Shown here: piece by piece, positions 34,020 to 42,692 of the stretch
How the letters are laid out: every line of letters starts with the position of its first letter
How positions within the stretch are numbered: the stretch's first letter is position 1
DNA from: Paraburkholderia kirstenboschensis
GTDB taxonomy: Bacteria; Pseudomonadota; Gammaproteobacteria; Burkholderiales; Burkholderiaceae
Reading direction: 5' to 3'
NCBI RefSeq assembly: GCF_904848585.1
Contig: NZ_CAJHCR010000015.1
Coordinates: 62,001 to 126,000 of the forward strand
DNA length: 64,000 nucleotides
Position numbers and translations under genes: made by a program
The notes under the pieces: model-generated
Seen by the model: the letters and a program-made list of their open reading frames with translations, nothing else
Told to the model about the DNA's origin: nothing
Database searches by the model: none

Positions 34020-34828
34020 AGCGGATTGCTTTAGGCGTTCAGTACGACGGTTCGGCGTTCTGCGGATGGCAGTCGCAGCCGCATGGCAACACGGTTCAGG
34101 ACGAGCTCGAAAAGGCGCTGCGCGGATTCGCGCAGACGCCGGTGCATACCGTCGTTGCCGGCCGCACGGACACGGGCGTGCATGGGCTCGGCCAGGTCGT
34201 GCATTTCGATACAGAGCTCGATCGAGCGGACATTTCGTGGATCCGCGGCACGAATTCGTTTTTGCCGAAGACGATCTCCGTGCAGTGGGCGAAGCCGATG
34301 CCCGAAGCGTTTCACGCGCGGTTTTCGGCATTCGAGCGTACTTATTACTATCTGTTGTACGTGCATCCGGTGCGCTCGCCGATGCTGGCAGCGCGCGCCG
34401 GTTGGGTGCACACGCCGCTAGACATAAACGCGATGAGGGCCGCGGCGGCTCATTTGATTGGTGAACACGATTTTTCGGCGTTCCGCTCGTCGCAATGTCA
34501 GGCCAAGACGCCGGTCAAGCATCTGTACCAGATCGATATTCAGCAACAGGGCGACTTCATCCATTTCCGCTTCCGGGCGAATGCGTTTCTGCATCACATG
34601 GTGCGCAATCTGATGGGGTGCCTCGTCTATGTCGGCAAGGGGCGACGGCCAGTCGAGTGGATGCCCGAAGTGCTCGCGAGCCGCGACCGCGAATGCGCCG
34701 CGCCGACCTTCATGCCGGACGGGTTGTATCTTGCGCAAGTGGGCTATCCTGAGCACTTCGCGGTGCCCGCGCCGCAGACCGGCAGCGTGCCGTGGAGTAC
34801 CGTATGGAACGAGCAGGCACAATCATGA
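34016..34828 (+). CDS. truA: tRNA pseudouridine(38-40) synthase
   Basis: Isomerises uridines 38-40 in the anticodon arm of tRNAs. Length is 270 residues. The catalytic Asp 52 lies in AGRTDTGVHGLGQVV, the family signature. KRIALGVQYDGSAFCGWQSQ opens the protein, and NAFLHHMVRNLMG closes the active site. The GTG start overlaps the fimV stop, and its own stop overlaps the trpF ATG. The gene is therefore translationally locked into the fimV-truA-trpF run. Confidence 0.95.
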   Translation: MKRIALGVQYDGSAFCGWQSQPHGNTVQDELEKALRGFAQTPVHTVVAGRTDTGVHGLGQVVHFDTELDRADISWIRGTNSFLPKTISVQWAKPMPEAFHARFSAFERTYYYLLYVHPVRSPMLAARAGWVHTPLDINAMRAAAAHLIGEHDFSAFRSSQCQAKTPVKHLYQIDIQQQGDFIHFRFRANAFLHHMVRNLMGCLVYVGKGRRPVEWMPEVLASRDRECAAPTFMPDGLYLAQVGYPEHFAVPAPQTGSVPWSTVWNEQAQS

Positions 34829-35550
34829 ACTCTGAAAATCACGGGACCGACAGCCTCGCGAATGAAGCCGCCGCTAGCGCGCCTGAGCAAGCCATTCCGC
34901 GGCGCACGCGCATCAAGCTGTGCGGGCTGTCGACACCCGCCGACATTAGCCACGCGATAGATCTAGGCGCCGACGCCATCGGCCTCGTGTTCTATCCGCC
35001 GAGCCCGCGTTCAGTGAGCGTCGCGCAGGCCGTCGAGCTCGTGCATCAAGTGCCGCCGTTTGTCTCGGTGGTCGGCCTGTTCGTGAACCCCACGCCCGAC
35101 TGGATGCGCGAGGTGGTCAGCAACGTCGGGCTCTCGCTGTTGCAGTTCCACGGCGACGAGACGGCGGATCAATGCGAATCGCTCGCCAGCGTTGCGGGTT
35201 TGCCTTGGTTGCGCGCGCTTCGAGTTGCGGCGGATACTCAACCCGCCGATTTGGTAAAATCGGCTCTCAACTATTCAGCCGCCAACGGCTTTCTGTTCGA
35301 CACCCATGTCGAAGGCTATGGCGGCGGCGGGAAGGTTTTCGATTGGTCACTTATTCCAGCAGAGCTCGCGCGTCGGGCCGTTTTGAGTGGTGGGTTGAAC
35401 GCGCAAAACGTCAGTGACGCGATCCATCGCGTGCGCCCGTACGCGGTCGATGTCTCGAGCGGCATCGAAGTACCGGGCGCCAGGGGCGTGAAAGATCACG
35501 CCCGGATGGCGGCATTCGTGCGCGCAGTGCGCGCGGCGGATGCCGGATGA
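34825..35550 (+). CDS. trpF: Phosphoribosylanthranilate isomerase
   Basis: TIM-barrel enzyme catalysing the Amadori rearrangement of phosphoribosylanthranilate in tryptophan synthesis. Length is 241 residues. Catalytic Cys 33 lies in IKLCGLS, and catalytic Asp 209 in AVDVSSGIE. LGADAIGLVFYPPSPRSV is conserved. The ATG at 34825 overlaps the truA stop (ATGA); an in-frame ATG at 34804 is possible. A non-conserved tail of ~30 residues precedes the barrel. Confidence 0.95.
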   Translation: MNSENHGTDSLANEAAASAPEQAIPRRTRIKLCGLSTPADISHAIDLGADAIGLVFYPPSPRSVSVAQAVELVHQVPPFVSVVGLFVNPTPDWMREVVSNVGLSLLQFHGDETADQCESLASVAGLPWLRALRVAADTQPADLVKSALNYSAANGFLFDTHVEGYGGGGKVFDWSLIPAELARRAVLSGGLNAQNVSDAIHRVRPYAVDVSSGIEVPGARGVKDHARMAAFVRAVRAADAG

Positions 35551-35591
35551 TTTCGCGGCGCGGCACCTCAGCAGGATGCCGCGCGCCAGAT

Positions 35592-36797
35592 ATGAGTGAT
35601 CACATGTACAACTTGCCTGACGAAAGAGGCCACTTCGGCCAGTTTGGCGGCGTATTCGTCGCTGAAACGCTGGTCCACGCGCTCGACGAGCTGCGTGCTG
35701 CCTACGAGAAATTCCAGAAAGACCCGGAGTTCGTCGCCGAATACGAGCGCGAACTGAAGTACTTCGTTGGCCGGCCGTCGCCGATTTACCACGCGCAGCG
35801 TTGGAGTGAACTGCTGGGCGGCGCGCAGATTTTCCTCAAGCGCGAAGACCTTAATCACACCGGCGCGCACAAAATCAACAACGTGATCGGCCAGGCATTG
35901 CTCGCCAAGCGCATGGGCAAACCGCGCGTGATCGCCGAAACCGGCGCCGGCCAGCACGGCGTCGCCACGGCGACCATCGCCGCGCGTTTCGGCATGGAAT
36001 GCGTGGTCTACATGGGCGCCGAAGACGTGCGCCGCCAGGCCGCGAACGTCTACCGGATGAAGCTGCTCGGCGCCACGGTAGTGCCGGTGGAATCGGGTTC
36101 GCGCACGCTGAAGGACGCGCTGAACGAAGCCATGCGCGACTGGGTGACGAACGTCGAAAACACGTTCTATATCATCGGCACGGTGGCGGGGCCGCATCCT
36201 TATCCGATGATGGTGCGGGACTTCCAGCGCGTGATCGGCGACGAGTGCAAGGTGCAGATGCCCGAACTCATCGGGCGTCAGCCGGACGCGGTGATCGCGT
36301 GCGTTGGCGGCGGTTCGAACGCAATGGGCATTTTTTACCCGTACATCGACGACACGGCGGTCCAGCTTATCGGCGTGGAAGCAGCGGGCGACGGCATCGA
36401 GTCGGGCCGTCACGCGGCCTCGCTGATCGGCGGCAGTCCCGGGATTCTGCACGGCAACCGTACCTATCTGCTTCAAGACGAGAACGGCCAGATCATCGAG
36501 ACACATTCGATATCGGCGGGCCTCGACTACCCGGGCGTCGGGCCAGAGCATGCGTGGCTAAAAGAGATCAACCGCGCGCAATACGTGGGTATCACCGACG
36601 AAGAAGCGCTCAAGGCGTTCCACGACTGCTGCCGCATCGAGGGCATCATTCCGGCGCTGGAGTCCAGCCACGCGCTGGCTTACGCCACGAAGCTCGCACC
36701 GACGCTGCCCAAAGACAAGCACCTTCTGGTGAACCTGTCGGGCCGTGGCGACAAGGACATGCACACGGTCGCCGAGCGATCGGGCATTCAGTTCTGA
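35592..36797 (+). CDS. trpB: Tryptophan synthase, beta subunit
   Basis: PLP enzyme condensing indole and serine, 401 residues from the chosen start. Lys 94 in NHTGAHKINN holds PLP. The phosphate loop reads CVGGGSNAMG, and the activation region AETGAGQHGVATATIAA is intact. The start is uncertain: the frame opens at 35547, overlapping the trpF stop in ATGA. The ATG at 35592 gives MSDHMYNLPDERGHFG, and the ATG at 35604 gives MYNLPDERG as in many relatives. The partner gene trpA is displaced by a methylase gene. Confidence 0.96.
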   Translation: MSDHMYNLPDERGHFGQFGGVFVAETLVHALDELRAAYEKFQKDPEFVAEYERELKYFVGRPSPIYHAQRWSELLGGAQIFLKREDLNHTGAHKINNVIGQALLAKRMGKPRVIAETGAGQHGVATATIAARFGMECVVYMGAEDVRRQAANVYRMKLLGATVVPVESGSRTLKDALNEAMRDWVTNVENTFYIIGTVAGPHPYPMMVRDFQRVIGDECKVQMPELIGRQPDAVIACVGGGSNAMGIFYPYIDDTAVQLIGVEAAGDGIESGRHAASLIGGSPGILHGNRTYLLQDENGQIIETHSISAGLDYPGVGPEHAWLKEINRAQYVGITDEEALKAFHDCCRIEGIIPALESSHALAYATKLAPTLPKDKHLLVNLSGRGDKDMHTVAERSGIQF

Positions 36798-36808
36798 GCG
36801 CCGCAACG

Positions 36809-37720
36809 ATGCGTGACGAGTTCGACGAGCCGCAACCGGCAACCGCTGAAATGACGCCGGCCGGCGAACTTCTGACGCCCGGGGCGCCTGCTTTGCTTTT
36901 GCCGCAGGTGCCTGCGGGCATCCAGTTGTTGAACCGCGATTTTCTGACCGATGTAGCGAACATTCCCGACGGGTCGATCGACCTGATCCTATGCGATCCG
37001 CCATATGGACTCGGCAAGGACTACGGCAACGATTCCGACATGCGAACCGGCGACGACTTTCTCGCCTGGACGCGCGGCTGGCTGGAGCTGGCAATTCCGA
37101 AGCTCAAGCCGTCGGGTTCGCTCTATATCTTTTGCACGTGGCAGTACGCGCCGGAAATCTTCAGCTTCCTGAAGACAAAGCTCACGATGATCAACGAAAT
37201 CATCTGGGACCGGCGCGTGCCGAGCATGGGCGGAACGGTGCGCCGATTTACTTCGGTGCATGACAACATCGGTTTTTTCGCGGTGTCGAAGGATTATTAT
37301 TTCGACCTCGATCCCGTCCGCATCCCGTACGATGCAGTCACGAAGAAGGCGCGTTCGCGTAAGTTGTTCGAGGGCAGTAAGTGGCTGGAGCTTGGCTATA
37401 ATCCGAAGGACGTCTGGTCTGTATCGAGGCTGCACCGGCAACACGCCGAGCGCGTCGATCATCCCACGCAAAAGCCTTTGGAGATTGTCGAGCGAATGGT
37501 GCTGGCAAGTTGTCCGAAGGGCGGCCGCGTGCTCGACCCTTTCATGGGCAGCGGCACCACCGCAGTCGCTTGCGCCCGCCAGCAGCGCGAATTCGTCGGC
37601 TATGAGATCAACGAAAGCTACTGCGCGATAGCGCGCGAACGCGTGAGCGCGGCTGCTGCCGCGCCCGCAACGCGTCGGCCGGCCAAAGCCAAGGCTCAGC
37701 GGCAAACCGAAGTCCAATGA
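36809..37720 (+). CDS. DNA methyltransferase (N6-adenine/N4-cytosine type, beta class), no restriction partner
   Basis: A 303-residue SAM-dependent DNA methyltransferase. The catalytic motif IV DPPYGLGKDYGND lies near residue 62, and the SAM-binding motif I DPFMGSGTTAVACARQQ near residue 248. The order IV then I defines the beta class. Between them lie the target-recognition segment and a VDHPTQKPLEIVERM motif. The ATG at 36809 is used; the frame runs open upstream as a shadow of trpB. It lies 11 bases after trpB, and its stop overlaps an ATG leading into trpA, so it is expressed with trp genes. No endonuclease is nearby: an orphan, probably regulatory, methylase. The Burkholderia cenocepacia methylase BCAM0992 occupies, to my recollection, the same place. 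Confidence 0.9.
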   Translation: MRDEFDEPQPATAEMTPAGELLTPGAPALLLPQVPAGIQLLNRDFLTDVANIPDGSIDLILCDPPYGLGKDYGNDSDMRTGDDFLAWTRGWLELAIPKLKPSGSLYIFCTWQYAPEIFSFLKTKLTMINEIIWDRRVPSMGGTVRRFTSVHDNIGFFAVSKDYYFDLDPVRIPYDAVTKKARSRKLFEGSKWLELGYNPKDVWSVSRLHRQHAERVDHPTQKPLEIVERMVLASCPKGGRVLDPFMGSGTTAVACARQQREFVGYEINESYCAIARERVSAAAAAPATRRPAKAKAQRQTEVQ

Positions 37721-37767
37721 CGCAACGCGCCGAGCGCCAGCGCAGTAGCTCAATCGAGAATAACTCC

Positions 37768-38580
37768 ATGTCCCGTATCAAGAACACGTTCGCCGCGCTG
37801 TCCGCGCAAGGCAAAAAAGGCCTGATTCCTTTCATGACGGCCGGCGATCCCGATCCGGCCCGCACGGTCGAATTCATGCACGCGCTTGCCGCAGGCGGCG
37901 CCGATGTGATCGAGCTCGGCGTGCCGTTTTCCGACCCCATGGCGGACGGTCCGGTCATCCAGCAATCGTCCGAGCGGGCACTCGCACACGGCGTGTCGCT
38001 GCGCCGCGTGATCGCCGACGTCAAGCGCTTTCGCGAGACCAACGACACCACGCCGGTCGTGCTGATGGGCTACGCCAATCCCATCGAACGCATGGGCGCG
38101 GAAGCCTTTGCGAAGGCAGCGAACGAAGCGGGCGTCGACGGTGTGCTGGTGGTCGACTATCCGCCGGAAGAATGCGCTAACTTCGCCGAAAAAATGCGCT
38201 CCGCGGGCATCGACCCGATCTTTTTGCTGGCGCCCACTTCGACCGACGAACGTATCGCGGAGGTCGGCAAAATAGCCAGCGGCTACGTCTATTACGTCTC
38301 TTTGAAAGGCGTGACCGGAGCGGCAAATCTGGACGTTTCCAGCATCGCGAGTAAAATCCCGGCGATCAAGTCGCGCGTGCCCCTGCCGGTGGGCGTCGGT
38401 TTTGGCATCCGTGACGCCGAAACGGCGCGTCTCGTGGCCGAAGTATCCGACGCCGTTGTGATCGGCAGCCGTATCGTGCAATTGCTCGAGCAGACGGCTC
38501 CCGAAGCCGCCGCCGGGACGCTCACGCGCTTCGTCGCCGAAGTGCGCGAGGCGCTCGATAGCGTCGCGACCGCCCGATAA
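37768..38580 (+). CDS. trpA: Tryptophan synthase, alpha subunit
   Basis: Cleaves indole-3-glycerol phosphate to indole, which passes through a tunnel to TrpB. Length is 270 residues from the ATG at 37768. The catalytic residues Glu 49 (VIELGVPFSDP) and Asp 60 (MADGP) fall at the canonical numbers, which supports this start over the overlapping ATG at 37717. YYVSLKGVTGA and VGFGIRDAE form the phosphate-binding loops. Confidence 0.96.
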   Translation: MSRIKNTFAALSAQGKKGLIPFMTAGDPDPARTVEFMHALAAGGADVIELGVPFSDPMADGPVIQQSSERALAHGVSLRRVIADVKRFRETNDTTPVVLMGYANPIERMGAEAFAKAANEAGVDGVLVVDYPPEECANFAEKMRSAGIDPIFLLAPTSTDERIAEVGKIASGYVYYVSLKGVTGAANLDVSSIASKIPAIKSRVPLPVGVGFGIRDAETARLVAEVSDAVVIGSRIVQLLEQTAPEAAAGTLTRFVAEVREALDSVATAR

Positions 38581-38607
38581 CAGTAATTTTGTCGTCTGTA
38601 GTGCGAG

Positions 38608-38629
38608 CGGCGGGTTTGTCCCGCCGTTT
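38608..38629 (+). terminator. Short hairpin between trpA and accD
   Basis: CGGCGGG and CCCGCCG with loop TTTGT, followed by TTT. It is a compact stem with a minimal T-run, 28 bases after trpA. It is probably a partial terminator, letting some transcription reach accD. Confidence 0.45.
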
Positions 38630-38659
38630 GCTCGACCGTTGACCCCAGAAGGATTGAAT

Positions 38660-39532
38660 ATGAGCTGGCTCGATAAGCTGCTGCCGCCGAAAATCAAACA
38701 AACCGACCCGAAGAACCGCAAGGGGATTCCGGAAGGCCTGTGGATCAAGTGCCCGTCGTGCGAAGCCGTGCTGTACCGCAACGACGTCGAGGCCAATCTG
38801 CACGTTTGCCCGAAGTGCGATCACCACATGCGTATCGGCGCGCGCGAGCGGCTGGACGGCCTGCTCGATCCGGAAGGCCGCTATGAAATCGGTCAGGAAA
38901 TCGTTCCGGTCGACGCCCTCAAGTTCAAGGACAGCCGCAAGTACCCCGACCGCCTGAAAGAGGCGATGGACGACACCGACGAAACCGACGCAATGGTCGT
39001 CATGGGCGGCGCGATCCACACGCTGCCGGTCGTCGTGGCCTGCTTCGAATTCTCGTTCATGGGCGGTTCGATGGGCTCGGTGGTCGGCGAGCGCTTTGCG
39101 CGCGGCGCCCAGAACGCGCTCGAGCAAAAAGTGCCGTTCATCTGCTTCACCGCTTCGGGCGGCGCGCGCATGCAGGAAAGCCTGCTCTCGCTGATGCAAA
39201 TGGCGAAAACCACGGCGATGCTGACCAAGCTTGCCGAAGCCAAGCTGCCGTTTATCTCGGTGCTGACAGACCCGACCATGGGCGGCGTTTCGGCGAGTTT
39301 CGCGTTCCTCGGCGACGTCGTGATCGCGGAACCGAAGGCGCTGATCGGCTTCGCCGGCCCGCGTGTGATCGAACAAACCGTGCGTGAAAAGCTGCCGGAA
39401 GGCTTCCAGCGCGCCGAGTTCCTGCTGACGAAGGGTGCCATCGACATGATCGTTGACCGTCGCAAGCTGCGCGAAGAACTCGCGCAATTGATGGCGCTGT
39501 TGAGCCATCAGCCGGCGGACGCCGTCGCGTAA
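38660..39532 (+). CDS. accD: Acetyl-CoA carboxylase, carboxyltransferase beta subunit
   Basis: Subunit of the cytosolic carboxyltransferase that makes malonyl-CoA for fatty-acid synthesis; it needs AccA, encoded elsewhere. Length is 290 residues. The N-terminal zinc ribbon has Cys 31, 34, 50 and 53 (CPSC and CPKC). The crotonase-fold core includes ASGGARMQESLLSLMQM and DPTMGGVSASFAFLGDV. The ATG at 38660 follows AAGGATTG. The gene is essential, so this replicon is a chromosome or chromid. Confidence 0.97.
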   Translation: MSWLDKLLPPKIKQTDPKNRKGIPEGLWIKCPSCEAVLYRNDVEANLHVCPKCDHHMRIGARERLDGLLDPEGRYEIGQEIVPVDALKFKDSRKYPDRLKEAMDDTDETDAMVVMGGAIHTLPVVVACFEFSFMGGSMGSVVGERFARGAQNALEQKVPFICFTASGGARMQESLLSLMQMAKTTAMLTKLAEAKLPFISVLTDPTMGGVSASFAFLGDVVIAEPKALIGFAGPRVIEQTVREKLPEGFQRAEFLLTKGAIDMIVDRRKLREELAQLMALLSHQPADAVA

Positions 39533-39614
39533 GCGGGGACCGCGCGTTACATTGGTGGCGCGGCGCTTGACCGGCGCAGCCGGTCGGACGCCGTCCTCGT
39601 GGAAAACAGTAAAA

Positions 39615-39650
39615 ACAGCGCGCCGCGTGAGCAATCAAGCGGCGCGCTGT
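39615..39650 (+). terminator. Perfect 12-bp hairpin between accD and folC
   Basis: ACAGCGCGCCGC (39615-39626) and GCGGCGCGCTGT (39639-39650) with a 12-base loop. Only CATTTCC follows, so termination may be incomplete. A smaller stem GACCGGC-GCA-GCCGGTC lies just upstream at 39569-39585. Confidence 0.55.
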
Positions 39651-39745
39651 CATTTCCGGGATAATCACGGTCTCACCTGCAGCGCCATGCGCCGCCCCCG
39701 CGCATGTTCGTCACACCGCTCAATGATTTTCTCGCGATTCACCCG

Positions 39746-41056
39746 ATGACCACATTCCCCACCCTCGACGCGTGGCTCACGCACCTTGAATCCGCGCATC
39801 CGGTCGGCATCGACATGGGTCTCGCGCGCATCAGTCAGGTCCGTGACGCGATGCAGCTGTCGTTCGCGTGCCCGGTGATCACGGTTGGCGGAACGAACGG
39901 TAAAGGCTCGACATGCGCGATTCTCGAATCGATCCTGCTGCGCGCCGGTTTTACCGTAGGTTGTCATACTTCGCCGCATTTGCTGTCGTTTAACGAGCGC
40001 GCGCGGATAAACGGCCAGATGGCGAGCGACGCCGATCTGCTGTCGCACTTCGAGAAGGTCGAAACCGCACGAGCGAGCCTTCCCGAGCCCGTCTCGCTCA
40101 CTTACTTCGAGTTCACGACGCTGGCGATCATGAGCCTCTTTGCGTCGCGCGGACTGGACGCGGTGATTTTCGAAGTCGGCCTGGGTGGTCGCCTCGACGC
40201 GGTCAATATTCTGGATACGGATTGCGCGATCATCACGAGCATCGACATCGACCACACCGAATATCTCGGCGACACCCGAGAAAAAATCGCGCTCGAGAAG
40301 GCTGGCATTTTCCGCGCCGGCAAGCCGGCGATCTGCGCGGACCCGGTGCCGCCGCAAACGCTCATCGACTATGCCCAGCAGATTGGCGCCGAATTGTGGC
40401 TATTTGGCCGCGATTTTCGCTACGAAGGGCAGGCGGGCAGCGAGCGCCAGCAATGGAGCTACGTCGGCCCGACGCTGCGCCGGTCCGCGCTCGCCTATCC
40501 GGCGTTGCGGGGCGCGAATCAGCTGATCAATACCTCTGCGGCGCTGGCCGGTTTAGAGGCGCTGCGCGATCGCCTGCCGGTCTCGGCCCAGGACATCCGG
40601 CTCGGCCTCGCGAACGTCGAATTGCCCGGACGTTTCCAGGTTCTGCCGGGCAAGCCGGCAGTCGTGCTGGACGTCGGCCACAATCCGCATGCGGCCGCCG
40701 TGCTGAGCCAGAACCTTGGCAATATGGGCTTTTTTCCGTACACCTACGGTGTGTTCGGCATGATGGGCGATAAGGATATTGCCGGCGTGCTCGCGCATCT
40801 GAAGGGCGAGATCGATCACTGGTGTGTGACCGATCTGCCGACGCCGCGAGCGGCATCGGCGGAAGAACTGGAAGCCGCCTTGCGCGGGCAAGGCGTGGGC
40901 GACAGCGCCGACAGCACGGTGACGCGCTACGCCACGCCCGCCGAGGCGTACCAAGATGCGCTAAAGCGGGCGTCAGAGAATGATAGAATTGTGGTTTTCG
41001 GCAGCTTCTATACGGTAGCGGGCGTCATGTCCTACCGTAAATCGCAGCAACACTGA
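39746..41056 (+). CDS. folC: Bifunctional folylpolyglutamate synthase / dihydrofolate synthase
   Basis: Mur-ligase-type enzyme adding glutamate to dihydropteroate and to folates. Length is 436 residues from ATG 39746. The ATP-binding loop reads GGTNGKGSTCAILES. SPHLLSFNERARING and FEVGLGGRLDAVNILD are conserved folate and ATP contacts, and VLDVGHNPHAA marks the C-terminal domain. The frame opens 14 codons earlier at 39704. The later ATG matches the conserved N-terminus MTTFPTLDAWLTHLE, but neither has a good ribosome-binding site. Confidence 0.94.
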   Translation: MTTFPTLDAWLTHLESAHPVGIDMGLARISQVRDAMQLSFACPVITVGGTNGKGSTCAILESILLRAGFTVGCHTSPHLLSFNERARINGQMASDADLLSHFEKVETARASLPEPVSLTYFEFTTLAIMSLFASRGLDAVIFEVGLGGRLDAVNILDTDCAIITSIDIDHTEYLGDTREKIALEKAGIFRAGKPAICADPVPPQTLIDYAQQIGAELWLFGRDFRYEGQAGSERQQWSYVGPTLRRSALAYPALRGANQLINTSAALAGLEALRDRLPVSAQDIRLGLANVELPGRFQVLPGKPAVVLDVGHNPHAAAVLSQNLGNMGFFPYTYGVFGMMGDKDIAGVLAHLKGEIDHWCVTDLPTPRAASAEELEAALRGQGVGDSADSTVTRYATPAEAYQDALKRASENDRIVVFGSFYTVAGVMSYRKSQQH

Positions 41057-41085
41057 ACGGGCGCCACGCTCGAACCAAGCGATTC

Positions 41086-42045
41086 ATGGGAATTTTCTCG
41101 TTCGGCAAGAAAGACGACGCGCCCAGCAGGCGCGACGCAAACACCAGTTCCACCCGGGCTGCCCGTAGCGAGCGCGTGGAGCGGCGGACCCGCCGCACGG
41201 ACCGCACCGTCGAAGCCGATGCGATGCTGCTCGACCCCACGTTGCCCGAAAAGCAGCGCGCGCGGCGTCGGCTGGTTGGTGCAATCGCAATGGTCGTGGC
41301 GGCGGTGGTCGTGCTGCCCATGGTGCTCGACTCGCACCCGAAGCCTGTTACCGACGACATCTCCATCGACATTCCGAGTCGCCCGGCGCCCAAGCTCGCG
41401 CGGCGCGAGGAAGACACTCAGGCTGGCGTAGCGCCGGACAATCCGACGCCCGACGCAGCGCTCGCGGCTTCGGGCCTTGCTCCCGCCACCACCGCCGCGC
41501 AAACGCAGTCAGGCGGCACAAAAAAGAACGCAACCCAGGAAGCAAAGCAGGACGCCAAGCCGGCGGAAGCGAACGCGAATCCGGCGCCTACCGCCAGACC
41601 GGCTGCGATGCCGCAGGCGCCCGCCGTTGCCGCCAACTCCGCACCCGCACCCGCGCCAGCCACCGCAGCGCCAGCAGTTGCGGCGAAGCCAGCCGCCAAG
41701 CCGGCACCGCACAGCAATGCAACGGCCGCGGCGCCATCGGCGGAGGAATCCAACTCCGTCGCCAATACGGATGCGAATTCGGGCACGCCGGCCTCGCCGG
41801 CTGGCAGCCGTTTTGCCGTCCAGCTCGGCGCTTTTGCAAACGAAGCGAATGCGCGCAGTTGGGCGACCAAGTTGAAAGCGGCCGGAGTGCCCGCATATAC
41901 CGAACATCGGAAGCAGGCTGACGGCACGTCGCTCACACTTTTGCGTGCCGGGCCTTTCGCGGACCGGGCAGCGGCAAGTGCCGCAATTGCAAAGGTTCGC
42001 GAGGCCGGCCTGGCGTCGGGCGTGAACAACGGCGCGGCACAGTAA
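41086..42045 (+). CDS. dedD: SPOR-domain cell-division protein, DedD-like
   Basis: A 319-residue bitopic inner-membrane protein. The basic cytosolic N-terminus (FGKKDDAPSRRDAN...) leads to one membrane helix (~65-85, LVGAIAMVVAAVVVLPMVLD). A long Ala/Pro-rich periplasmic linker (~110-240) ends in a C-terminal SPOR domain (RFAVQLGAFANEANARSW), which binds denuded peptidoglycan at the septum. The place between folC and cvpA is the conserved dedD position. The linker is compositionally biased but in frame. Confidence 0.9.
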   Translation: MGIFSFGKKDDAPSRRDANTSSTRAARSERVERRTRRTDRTVEADAMLLDPTLPEKQRARRRLVGAIAMVVAAVVVLPMVLDSHPKPVTDDISIDIPSRPAPKLARREEDTQAGVAPDNPTPDAALAASGLAPATTAAQTQSGGTKKNATQEAKQDAKPAEANANPAPTARPAAMPQAPAVAANSAPAPAPATAAPAVAAKPAAKPAPHSNATAAAPSAEESNSVANTDANSGTPASPAGSRFAVQLGAFANEANARSWATKLKAAGVPAYTEHRKQADGTSLTLLRAGPFADRAAASAAIAKVREAGLASGVNNGAAQ

Positions 42046-42052
42046 GCGAGCG

Positions 42053-42547
42053 ATGTTCACTGCCTTCGACTACGCTGTAATGGCGGTGATCGGTTTGTCG
42101 GCCTTGCGCGGCACATGGCGCGGTTTTCTGTCCGAGGTGTTCGGGCTCATCGGCTGGATCGCGGCGTTTTTCATTGCTTGCCGCTTCGTCGGTTATGTCG
42201 TGCCGTATATTCCGTCCACGTGGCCGGGCGGCGCGTTGACGCAGTGGCTGCTGGCCTTCGCGTTGGTGGCTATCGGTGCGGTGCTGGTGGCGAGCGTGCT
42301 GAACGCGCTGCTTAGCCGCATCGTGCAGGCTACCGGCCTGAGCGGCGTGGACCGCTCGCTCGGTTTGATGTTCGGCCTCGTCCGCGGGGTCGTTCTGGTG
42401 CTTATTCTGGTCGCCCTTGCAGGCTTGACCGAATTGCCCCAACAGGAATTCTGGCGCAACGCCTTGCTGCGGCCATATGCGGTAGAGGGCGTGCACGTAA
42501 TGAAACCGCTGCTTCCAGAGACGCTCGCTGCCTACGTCCGCGTGTGA
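42053..42547 (+). CDS. cvpA: CvpA-family membrane protein
   Basis: A 164-residue protein with four predicted membrane helices; it starts MFTAFDYAVMAVIGLSALRG with the typical GTWRGFLSEVFGLIGWI. CvpA is needed for colicin V export in E. coli and, more broadly, for envelope homeostasis. It begins seven bases after dedD and precedes purF, the conserved arrangement. The start ATG at 42053 follows AGTAAGCG. Confidence 0.92.
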   Translation: MFTAFDYAVMAVIGLSALRGTWRGFLSEVFGLIGWIAAFFIACRFVGYVVPYIPSTWPGGALTQWLLAFALVAIGAVLVASVLNALLSRIVQATGLSGVDRSLGLMFGLVRGVVLVLILVALAGLTELPQQEFWRNALLRPYAVEGVHVMKPLLPETLAAYVRV

Positions 42548-42692
42548 CGAGGAGATGATCGTCTAAGGAACGCCGCAGGAATCCGGCTCAAACCGGCTGC
42601 CTCTACATCATGTCGCGAACCCGTCGCGTCATATCGTGCGCTAGCGAGGCACCGGCCGCTCTGACGAATTTCGTACCTTTGAAGGACATGCC

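Noticed and set aside
33285..34331. 348-codon minus-strand frame across the fimV-truA joint
   Set aside because: Shadow frame; both plus-strand genes are recognisable and overlap each other by four bases.
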